Source: DTQF01 sp038874185
GTDB taxonomy: Archaea > Micrarchaeota > Micrarchaeia > CABMEP01
NCBI GenBank assembly: GCA_038874185.1
Contig: JAVZCX010000028.1
Location: forward strand, 1-9,161
Direction of reading: 5' to 3'
Length of the DNA: 9,161 nt
This document shows, in pieces, positions 1-4,853 of the stretch. Position 1 is the stretch's first letter; each line of letters opens with the position of its first letter. The position numbers and the translations under genes were made by a program. Below the pieces are notes generated by a model. It had not been told where the DNA came from, ran no database searches, and worked only from the letters and a program-made list of their open reading frames with translations.

Positions 1-9
1 CTATGAGGG

Positions 10-43
10 AATGAAATAAAATGTAAAGTAGAATGAAATAAAA
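10..43. repeat. AATGAAATAAAA direct repeat, AT-rich upstream region
   Basis: The 12-base word AATGAAATAAAA occurs at 10-21 and again at 32-43, with a period of 22. It lies in low-complexity, purine-rich sequence that fills bases 1-105 upstream of the lipoprotein gene. I see no clear archaeal TATA box with good spacing here, so the promoter of the next gene is not assigned. Confidence 0.4.
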
Positions 44-105
44 ATAGAAGTAAAAATAAAATTAAATGAAAATTGTCTAGATAATTTAATGCTAAAAATC
101 ATATT

Positions 106-114
106 GAGAGGGAG
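106..114 (+). promoter_or_regulatory. Ribosome-binding site that decides the lipoprotein start
   Basis: GAGAGGGAG at 106-114 contains GAGGG (108-112), six bases before the ATG at 119. Of the in-frame ATG codons at 89, 119, 137 and 167, only 119 has a Shine-Dalgarno-like sequence at the right distance. The ATG at 167 would give a shorter signal-peptide n-region but lacks such a site. Confidence 0.6.
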
Positions 115-118
115 AAAG

Positions 119-1381
119 ATGGAAGGGAAAAGTAGAATGATAGAAGGAAAAACAATTGATAAAAAGATGAGAATTGGAATATTCATGCTTCTTGTTGCTT
201 TGCTCTCGCTGATTTTCCTGTATGGATGCATAGAAAAGAATGTTGAAACTGGACCGATTATAAAGAAGAATGAAACAAATTTGAATCAGACGAATCAGAC
301 TTTGCCTGGAAACGAGACAAACCAGACAATTCCGAAAAAATGTGAAGATCTGCTTTTTGGAAAGGAAAAATGCATAATTGAAAGAGCTTATAACAATAAC
401 GATATAGAGGATTGTGAAATTCTCTCAAAAGAAGAGTTTGATCAAAAATATTATGTTGAGTGCATATCAAAGCTTTCTGAATACAACTATAGCTATTGCA
501 ATAAATTGAATGGAAGCGAAAAAGACTTATGCTTTAGAAATGCAGCAGCTAAATTCGGGGATTCTGCATGCAATATGATACAAAATTCCACTCTAAGGAA
601 CGATTGCCTTTTAAGAGACTATGCAGAAGAATGCAAGAAATTAAACGACAGCTACCTGCTTAACATATGCAATGCAATAGCAAAGAGCAATGCTTCTTTA
701 TGTGAAAAAATGACAACTCAACTCCAAAAAGATGAATGCTATCTTAATTATTCAATTAGTCTTTCTGACAACAGATGCGAACAGATATCAAATCTTGGCA
801 TAAAGACAGCGTGTGAAAGCATAATTTCTAAAAATGTCCAATGTGGAACAATAGAGAATACCCAAATAAAGGATTACTGTTACCAGTATTATTCTGTATA
901 CACTTCTTCCTGTTCATGGTGCAATGTTATATCCGGAATAAATTATAAAGATGACTGCTACCAGAAATGCGCCATAAGGGCTGGAGACATGAATTTCTGT
1001 AAAGAACTATCGACAGAACAAAAAAGAGATTCATGCTATTGGGACTATTCAATAGCAAGCAAGAATGTGAACGGATGTGACAAAATAAAGACAATAATGC
1101 TGAAAAAAGTATGTGTTCAGAATGTGGCAAAAGCAAACGCAATGCCATCTGAATGTGAAATACTACTCAATACATCAAGCTTGACAAGAAAGGATGTTTC
1201 TGATTGTTATCTGCAAGTTATAGCTGGAAGCCAAGTTTCATTTGATAACTGTATAAAGATGAATGATGGATATTACAAAGACCAATGCATCTACATGGCA
1301 ATAAAAAGAGAGCAGCTGGCAACTGACTACTGTGCGTATATAATTGATAATTCTTTAAAGAATGAATGCATGAAAGGATAA
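119..1381 (+). CDS. Secreted cysteine-repeat lipoprotein, 14 two-Cys repeats
   Basis: The protein has 420 residues and I recognise no named family. A basic n-region (1-20) and hydrophobic core (about 21-35) lead to the lipobox-like LYGC, with Cys37 as the probable lipid-anchored residue after cleavage. A linker at 38-74 is Asn/Thr-rich, with five N-X-T sequons. Residues 75-418 form 14 tandem units, each starting with Cys, mostly Cys-x11-Cys followed by an 8-14 residue spacer. Ten of the 14 units have exactly x11. A common unit pattern is C-x-x-[ILM]-x7-[KD]-x-C-[YL]. Thirty cysteines follow the lipobox: two per unit plus one extra in unit 8 (CSW) and one in unit 9 (YQKC). The units look like short helix pairs stapled by disulfides, which is inference. 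Seven further sequons lie in the repeats. The protein is probably exported and membrane-anchored, facing outside; its ligand is unknown. It is convergent to the ribosomal operon. Confidence 0.85.
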   Translation: MEGKSRMIEGKTIDKKMRIGIFMLLVALLSLIFLYGCIEKNVETGPIIKKNETNLNQTNQTLPGNETNQTIPKKCEDLLFGKEKCIIERAYNNNDIEDCEILSKEEFDQKYYVECISKLSEYNYSYCNKLNGSEKDLCFRNAAAKFGDSACNMIQNSTLRNDCLLRDYAEECKKLNDSYLLNICNAIAKSNASLCEKMTTQLQKDECYLNYSISLSDNRCEQISNLGIKTACESIISKNVQCGTIENTQIKDYCYQYYSVYTSSCSWCNVISGINYKDDCYQKCAIRAGDMNFCKELSTEQKRDSCYWDYSIASKNVNGCDKIKTIMLKKVCVQNVAKANAMPSECEILLNTSSLTRKDVSDCYLQVIAGSQVSFDNCIKMNDGYYKDQCIYMAIKREQLATDYCAYIIDNSLKNECMKG

Positions 1382-1391
1382 ATATAAATAG

Positions 1392-1443
1392 AATAAATAA
1401 AACAAGAAAATAAATAAAATAAATAAAAACAAGAAAAAATAAA
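1392..1443. repeat. Imperfect 26-bp A-rich direct repeat
   Basis: Two copies of roughly AATAAATAAAACAAGAAAAT begin at 1392 and 1418, a period of 26, the second with extra A residues. They lie between the convergent lipoprotein gene and rps2. On the minus strand the same bases are T-rich. Confidence 0.5.
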
Positions 1444-1480
1444 AGTATAAAACAAACAAAAAAACACTAACTAAGGAAAT
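1395..1480 (-). terminator. T-rich termination zone downstream of rps2
   Basis: Read on the minus strand, the gap beyond the rps2 stop holds several T-runs (for example GTTTTTTTG and ATTTTTTC) with no strong hairpin. Archaeal RNA polymerase commonly terminates at clustered oligo-T tracts in the non-template strand, so this is a plausible end for the ribosomal operon. The exact site cannot be told from sequence. Confidence 0.5.
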
Positions 1481-1487
1481 AAAAACG

Positions 1488-1519
1488 CTAACTAAGAAGA
1501 TGACTAACTAAGAAGATGA
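1488..1519. repeat. Perfect 16-bp tandem duplication
   Basis: CTAACTAAGAAGATGA occurs twice head to tail, at 1488-1503 and 1504-1519. The core ACTAACTAAG is also present at 1466-1475, so the core occurs three times with spacings of 21 and 16. It sits just past the rps2 stop codon. No function is visible. Confidence 0.75.
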
Positions 1520-1545
1520 TTCGATTCTAAAAAACTGCATTTTAC

Positions 1546-2226
1546 TTATTCTTCATCTGGCTCTTCTTTTGCTTCTTTTTCCTGCGCTTCCTTTTCAGAC
1601 TCTTCTACTTCCTTCTTTTCCTCTGCTGTGAGGGAAGTGAGCTCAAAGTCTTCTGGCTTGTACTTGAATTCTGAATCCTCCTTAATCATTCCCTTTGCCT
1701 TCATAAGTTCTTTTGCAAGAAGATAGAAAACAAACGGAACTGATTTCTTTCCTTTGTTATTGCAGGGAATAAAGTAGTCGAGATTCTTTATTGAATTGTC
1801 TGTATCTGCCAATCCTACGTTTAAGGCGCCGCTGAAGGTTCCCTCGACAAGGGCCTGCTTTTCTACTCTTGGATCGCAAACGAAGATTACTTGCGGCTCA
1901 AAGAAATTTTCATTTGAAGGATTTGTGAAAGAACCAGGAATAAATCTACCTAAAAATGGCTTTGCTCCGAATATTTCTGCAAATTTCTTCGCAGCAGGAA
2001 CTGCATACACACGAGATGCGACAACTGCAACCTTAGACATATCGTACTTGCTAAGGATCTTAGCCATGTTCTTTATCCTGCTGTCTATCATCTCAACATT
2101 AAGCATCACAAGCTTATCTTTTCTAAATTTGTATACGAATTTCTTCATCCATTTGCTGGATACTCTTGTTCCGATGTGCACACCGGCTTCAAGATATTGT
2201 TCTTGAGGATTTTCATTTTCGACCAT
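1546..2226 (-). CDS. rps2: Small-subunit ribosomal protein uS2
   Basis: This 226-residue archaeal uS2 (S2p/SAe) is a structural protein of the 30S subunit. Landmarks are YLEAGVHIGT (11-20), the GRFIPGSFTNP block (93-103), DPR (118-120) and the IPCNNKGKKSV segment (153-163), all in the usual order. The last 28 residues (about 199-226) are an unusual Glu/Lys-rich low-complexity tail. The ATG at 2226-2224 is preceded on the minus strand by AGAAGGTTGATC, close to the GGTGATC-type site used elsewhere here. It is the last gene of the minus-strand series. Enolase, which often lies just upstream in archaea, is replaced by a repeat-rich gap and tRNA-Pro. Confidence 0.96.
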   Translation of the reverse strand: MVENENPQEQYLEAGVHIGTRVSSKWMKKFVYKFRKDKLVMLNVEMIDSRIKNMAKILSKYDMSKVAVVASRVYAVPAAKKFAEIFGAKPFLGRFIPGSFTNPSNENFFEPQVIFVCDPRVEKQALVEGTFSGALNVGLADTDNSIKNLDYFIPCNNKGKKSVPFVFYLLAKELMKAKGMIKEDSEFKYKPEDFELTSLTAEEKKEVEESEKEAQEKEAKEEPDEE

Positions 2227-2243
2227 CTGATCAACCTTCTAAT

Positions 2244-2279
2244 ATGATTAACATGAGTGAAATGATTAACATGAGTAAA
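2244..2279. repeat. 18-bp tandem duplication upstream of rps2
   Basis: ATGATTAACATGAGTGAA (2244-2261) is followed directly by a second copy differing only near its end (2262-2279). It lies in the probable 5' leader of rps2, just before the ribosome-binding site. Confidence 0.7.
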
Positions 2280-2289
2280 TATTTCAAAT

Positions 2290-2346
2290 ATTTAATTACA
2301 TAATGTCTATTTAATTGCATAACGTCTATTTAATTACATAACGTCT
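2290..2346. repeat. Three 19-bp tandem repeats upstream of rps2
   Basis: Three contiguous copies lie at 2290-2308, 2309-2327 and 2328-2346. The first is ATTTAATTACATAATGTCT; the others differ by one or two substitutions (ATTGC, AACGTCT). They lie between tRNA-Pro and rps2 and contain no open frame of note. They may reflect replication slippage or bind a regulator; the sequence does not decide between these. Confidence 0.8.
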
Positions 2347-2385
2347 TTTTCATCTGAATTTTTAATTTGTTAATGATTGAGATAA

Positions 2386-2501
2386 TGGGGCCGCCGAGAT
2401 TTGTTCAATCACCAGGTGACAAATGCTCGCGCCTGGAGTTTCTTGAACTCGGGTCGCCACCACCCCAAGGTGGAAGCCTAACCAGGCTAGCAGACAGCCC
2501 C
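2386..2501 (-). tRNA. tRNA-Pro(GGG) with a 42-nt T-loop intron
   Basis: On the minus strand the acceptor halves GGGGCTG and CGGCCCC pair over seven positions (one G-U), with A73 as discriminator. The anticodon stem CCACC/GGTGG encloses TTGGGGT, giving anticodon GGG at 2464-2466, so it reads proline CCC/CCU codons. The D-stem is weak (three pairs, T10-T25 unpaired). The T-stem CCGAG/CTCGG is complete, but its loop is split: TTCAA is followed by 42 extra bases before AT. Removing 2401-2442 restores TTCAAAT and gives a 74-nt tRNA. The junction can slide by two bases; the 58/59 register fits cleavage after the second bulge base. CCA is not encoded. It lies between rpoN and rps2. Confidence 0.88.
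2401..2442 (-). other. tRNA-Pro T-loop intron (bulge-helix-bulge type)
   Basis: The intron end TTGAAC is complementary to exon GTTCAA, and CCAGG/CCTGG forms an inner intron stem. With GTTC/GAAC as the central 4-bp helix, the 5' bulge is AAG and the 3' bulge about five bases, so this is a relaxed bulge-helix-bulge motif. Registers 2402-2443 and 2403-2444 give the same mature RNA. Confidence 0.75.
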
Positions 2502-2543
2502 GCTCTCAAGCGACCATTCATTTAATCTACATTGTGATTCATT

Positions 2544-2554
2544 CTTTTTTAAAA
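2544..2554 (-). promoter_or_regulatory. Candidate TATA box for tRNA-Pro
   Basis: TTTTAAAAAAG on the minus strand lies about 43 bases before the tRNA 5' end, which would give a leader of roughly 15-25 bases. It falls in the 62-base gap after rpoN. The composition is AT-rich, so chance occurrence is likely, and read-through from rpoN is equally possible. Confidence 0.3.
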
Positions 2555-2563
2555 CCACCCAAT

Positions 2564-2761
2564 CTAATGACCTTTGTAATGTATCACTTCATCGCTAAGA
2601 TCAACATATGAAATAAACATTCTTCTGCAGCAGTATTTCTTTACTCCAAGTTCGTCCAGCACTGCTGCTGTATCTTTTCCTTGTGATGTTTTTTCTTTGT
2701 AGGCTTCAAACAAATGGCCTATTGGCTTCCCGCATGAGAAGCATCTTATCGGTGGCAACAT
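2564..2761 (-). CDS. rpoN: DNA-directed RNA polymerase subunit Rpo10 (N)
   Basis: At 65 residues this is full length for the archaeal Rpb10 homologue, a small zinc-binding subunit that helps assemble the Rpo3-Rpo11 platform of RNA polymerase. The zinc ligands are visible: CFSC at 7-10 with GKPIG, and the adjacent pair Cys44-Cys45 in YCCRRMF. A minus-strand GAGGTAATATA ribosome-binding site stands directly before the ATG at 2761-2759. It follows the Pcc1-like gene by 48 bases. In many archaea rpoK comes next; here tRNA-Pro does. Confidence 0.97.
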   Translation of the reverse strand: MLPPIRCFSCGKPIGHLFEAYKEKTSQGKDTAAVLDELGVKKYCCRRMFISYVDLSDEVIHYKGH

Positions 2762-2809
2762 TATATTACCTCTTTTTTCTTTTAATTATTCAAACAACTA
2801 TTTAATGAT

Positions 2810-3193
2810 TCATCTGAACTTATCTTTATTTTGTACTATGTGGTTAGCAAAATCTTTTACCAGTCCTTTTTTTGTATCATCGTTGAGAAGCAATTGTATC
2901 TCTATTGCATTTGCAATGTTTATTTTTGGTTTATTCAACGTGTTGTTTATTGCACTCAAAATTTCATTAAGACTGGCGAAACTATTTACTTTTATGTACA
3001 TCTCGTTGCTTGGTTCGTGTATAGACTCTATCTTCTTGAGCTTTATTGATTCCATCTTAGACTCTAGAAGTATCTCAAAGTTTCCAAAATTGGTGGATGT
3101 AAATATTCTCATCTCGCTCCAATGCTTCTTTGTATTGTCTGCAAGCGAGAATATCGCATTATTTTTTTCTTTTCTTTCTTTGTGTGATGACAT
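2810..3193 (-). CDS. Small hypothetical protein, possibly Pcc1-like KEOPS subunit
   Basis: The protein has 127 residues and no certain family. Residues about 28-100 follow the order of Pcc1 (strand, helix, two strands, helix): EMRIFTSTNFG, a short helix with ILLES, strands near IKLKKIES and EMYIKVNSFA, then an amphipathic helix at 74-99. The helix pattern L-x4-A-x-N-x2-L resembles the ALR-x-x-x-NS-x-L region of Pcc1. Pcc1 is the dimerising subunit of KEOPS, which helps make the t6A modification on tRNAs. The basic N-terminus (1-27) and C-terminal 25 residues exceed the usual length of about 80. A GGTGGG ribosome-binding site lies seven bases before the ATG. It sits between rps9 and rpoN, 40 and 48 bases away. 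The call rests on pattern likeness only. Confidence 0.55.
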   Translation of the reverse strand: MSSHKERKEKNNAIFSLADNTKKHWSEMRIFTSTNFGNFEILLESKMESIKLKKIESIHEPSNEMYIKVNSFASLNEILSAINNTLNKPKINIANAIEIQLLLNDDTKKGLVKDFANHIVQNKDKFR

Positions 3194-3233
3194 TCGTAAC
3201 CCACCATGCGCATTTAAAAATTCTAAGCAAAGA

Positions 3234-3779
3234 TCATCTGTATGATTTCTGGAATCTTGCTCTTGCTTTTCTTCCCTTGAATTTCTTTGGTTCTACTTGC
3301 CTTACGTCGTCAACAAGCATGAATCTGTCGTAAGCAAGCATGTCTTTCTTAAGCTGCGAATCCTTAGTGTATGCGACAAGCGCCTTTGCGATTGCAGATC
3401 TTACTGCCTGCGCTTGACCCATTTGGCCTCCGCCGTATACGTCAACATCTATGTCTACTTGCGAAACATAATCGTTTGCAATCTTGAGCGGCTCTGAGAT
3501 CAATGTCTTGACATAAGGATTGTCTATTGCATTTAAATTTATCTTGTTTATCCTCACTATTCCCTTACCTGGTTTTATGGAAGATCTTGCAATTGCCATT
3601 TTTCTTCTTGCTGACACCACTATTTGTTTCTTTGAAGATCTTTTCTTTACTTTTGACTCTTGCTTTGATTCTTTTTCTTCCTCTTTCTGCTCTAAAGCCT
3701 CTTTCTCTACCTTCTCAGAAGATTCGATTTTTTCAACATCAGCCGCTTCCGCGGTTTTAGTAGTTTTACGCTTTGCCAT
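3234..3779 (-). CDS. rps9: Small-subunit ribosomal protein uS9, long N-terminal extension
   Basis: This is the archaeal uS9 (S9p) of the 30S head, whose C-terminal tail reaches towards P-site tRNA. The family core begins near residue 52 with QIVVSARRKMAIARS, continues through GGGQMGQAQAVRSAIAKAL (117-135), and ends in the basic tail KKFKGRKARARFQKSYR, complete to the last Arg. The first 51 residues are a Lys/Glu/Ser low-complexity extension, making the protein 181 residues against about 130-135 for usual archaeal forms. The start codon at 3779-3777 lies within the 3' end of rpl13, a 14-base overlap, which implies coupled translation. No ATG start nearer the core has a better context. Confidence 0.95.
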   Translation of the reverse strand: MAKRKTTKTAEAADVEKIESSEKVEKEALEQKEEEKESKQESKVKKRSSKKQIVVSARRKMAIARSSIKPGKGIVRINKINLNAIDNPYVKTLISEPLKIANDYVSQVDIDVDVYGGGQMGQAQAVRSAIAKALVAYTKDSQLKKDMLAYDRFMLVDDVRQVEPKKFKGRKARARFQKSYR

Positions 3780-4188
3780 ACCAACCCAACTCTCTTGATA
3801 ATTGATTTATAGAAATATAATTCTTTGGAACGTTTTTCTTGACTTCCACTGCCTCTTTAAGCTTTGATGCAAATTCTTCTGGAACGCCCATGTAAACCCT
3901 TATTCTCTTGAATGCCTGTCTTCCAGTTGATTTATCGTATGGAAGCATTCCCCTTATTATTCTTCTTACAAGCATGTCTGGTCTTCTTGGCCATTTTGGA
4001 GATTTTTCTGGGTCTGCCTTGTTCTTAAGGCTCCTTCTTACCTTGTATCTCTCAACAATCTGTCTTGGATTTCCAGATATGATTATCTTTTCAGCATTAA
4101 CAACTGTCACCTGCTCTCCCTTCAATGCAGATTTTGCTGCGACAGCTGCCATCCTTCCAAGAATCGCTCCTTCGCCATTTATTATCAT
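3766..4188 (-). CDS. rpl13: Large-subunit ribosomal protein uL13
   Basis: The 140-residue archaeal uL13 (L13p) is a 50S structural protein. The N-terminus MIINGEGAILGRMAA matches the family's start, where a short strand leads into the GRxA helix. WPRRPDMLVRRIIRGMLP (66-83) and RQAFKRIRVYMGVP (90-103) are hallmark blocks. I chose the ATG at 4188-4186, with minus-strand GGGTG six bases before it. An earlier in-frame start at 4281 would add 31 residues unlike the family and overlap rpl18e. The gene overlaps rps9 by 14 bases and follows rpl18e by 47. Confidence 0.96.
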   Translation of the reverse strand: MIINGEGAILGRMAAVAAKSALKGEQVTVVNAEKIIISGNPRQIVERYKVRRSLKNKADPEKSPKWPRRPDMLVRRIIRGMLPYDKSTGRQAFKRIRVYMGVPEEFASKLKEAVEVKKNVPKNYISINQLSRELGWYGKA

Positions 4189-4235
4189 ATTAAACACCCA
4201 ATAATTGATTATACGCCGAAATATACTGCTAATTC

Positions 4236-4577
4236 TTACTTTATTAATATTACCTCTTTGGCTCCTCTTTTGACAAGCCAATCAAAATCATGGATTTGGC
4301 CTCCGCTTGCCTTGATCTTCTTAGAAGCAACATCGCTGAATGACAATGCAACCAAATCAACCTTGTGCTTCAATTCTCCGCTTGCAAGAACCTTCCCTGG
4401 AACCACCACTACGGAATTTGGTTTTGAGAACTGCGAGATCTTGCTTAGATTAACGCATACTTGCTTTCTTCTTGGCATTTTCAAAGACTTTGAAAGAACT
4501 TTGAACAATGCTCCCTTTCCTTTGGAAAGAGATTTTAAAGCCTTAATTGTTTCTATTTTCTCTGGTCCTTTCATCAT
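4236..4577 (-). CDS. rpl18e: Large-subunit ribosomal protein eL18
   Basis: This 113-residue archaeal eL18 (L18e), shared by archaea and eukaryotes, belongs to the L15/L18e fold of the large subunit. Recognisable parts are the Lys-rich N-terminus, RRKQVCVNLSKIS, VVVVPGKVLASGEL, and the C-terminal GGQIHDFDWLVKRG. Its start region reads GTG-TTG-ATT-ATG-ATG. AGGTG at 4588-4584 lies six bases before the first ATG (4577-4575), so that codon is chosen over the GTG at 4586, which overlaps the ribosome-binding site. It follows tRNA-Leu by 80 bases. Confidence 0.95.
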   Translation of the reverse strand: MMKGPEKIETIKALKSLSKGKGALFKVLSKSLKMPRRKQVCVNLSKISQFSKPNSVVVVPGKVLASGELKHKVDLVALSFSDVASKKIKASGGQIHDFDWLVKRGAKEVILIK

Positions 4578-4657
4578 AATCAACACCTAATAAACATCAT
4601 GAAATCCATATGGAACATTTATTTCCTAACATTTTTTCGAATGAATCCAAGTCATCA

Positions 4658-4821
4658 TGCAGGGGGTGGGATTTCCAGAAACTTCCTTGTTGAGAAAGCC
4701 TCATCAAAGAATCTCTTCTTGATGAAACTTCTTTCTTAAATAAGTTTCATTTGAACCCACGCAGCCACTACGGCACCAACCCCTCAAGCTGGCGCATTTG
4801 ACCTGGCTCTGCCACCCCTGC
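4658..4821 (-). tRNA. tRNA-Leu(GAG) with a 78-nt T-loop intron
   Basis: This is a class II tRNA on the minus strand. The acceptor GCAGGGG/CCCCTGC pairs perfectly, with A73, the archaeal leucine discriminator. The D-stem is GCA/TGC; the D-loop carries GG. The anticodon stem CCAGC/GTTGG encloses TTGAGGG, giving anticodon GAG at 4783-4785 (leucine CUC/CUU). A 15-base variable arm can pair GCC with GGC. The T-stem GTGGG/CCCAC is perfect, but its loop is interrupted by 78 bases. Deleting 4672-4749 gives TTCAAAT and an 86-nt tRNA. CCA is not encoded. The gene begins 32 bases after the rpoD stop codon and is probably co-transcribed with rpoD and rpl18e. Confidence 0.92.
4672..4749 (-). other. tRNA-Leu T-loop intron with canonical bulge-helix-bulge
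   Basis: The fold is regular. T-stem GTGGG/CCCAC is followed by a 4-bp helix TTCA/TGGA (one G-U), flanked by a three-base bulge AAT on each strand, then intron helix GAAACTT/AAGTTTC (4742-4748 with 4678-4684). Cutting each bulge after its second base puts the intron at position 59/60. Inside, TCATCAA (4701-4707) and TTGATGA (4719-4725) form a hairpin. Confidence 0.85.
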
Positions 4822-4853
4822 AGATTAACATAAACTCAGAGGCATAAGCCTTC

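Noticed and set aside
89..118. Earlier ATG for the lipoprotein at 89
   Set aside because: It lacks a ribosome-binding site and would span the strong one serving the ATG at 119.
1..231. Minus-strand open frame of 76 codons at the left end
   Set aside because: Antisense of the AT-rich leader and signal peptide; Phe/Ile-rich low complexity, no ribosome-binding site, no family likeness.
1796..2206. Plus-strand open frame of 136 codons inside rps2
   Set aside because: Antisense shadow of the well-supported uS2 gene.
2244..2346. CRISPR array
   Set aside because: Units are contiguous without spacers, too short, and there are no cas genes.
2805..3245. Plus-strand open frame of 146 codons opposite the Pcc1-like gene
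   Set aside because: Hydrophobic antisense frame; the minus-strand frame has a good ribosome-binding site, sensible composition and operon spacing.
4189..4281. 31-residue N-terminal extension of uL13
   Set aside because: It overlaps the end of rpl18e and is unlike the family; the ATG at 4188 has a ribosome-binding site and gives the standard N-terminus.
4236..4586. GTG start for eL18 at 4586
   Set aside because: The GTG is part of the AGGTG ribosome-binding site; the ATG at 4577 has correct spacing.
4672..4749. Box C/D guide RNA inside the tRNA-Leu intron
   Set aside because: A TGATGA occurs but is part of the internal hairpin; there is no proper box D and no paired C'/D' set.
4578..4850. 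Unexplained 270-base gap between rpl18e and rpoD as a lost gene
   Set aside because: It is fully accounted for by the interrupted tRNA-Leu gene.
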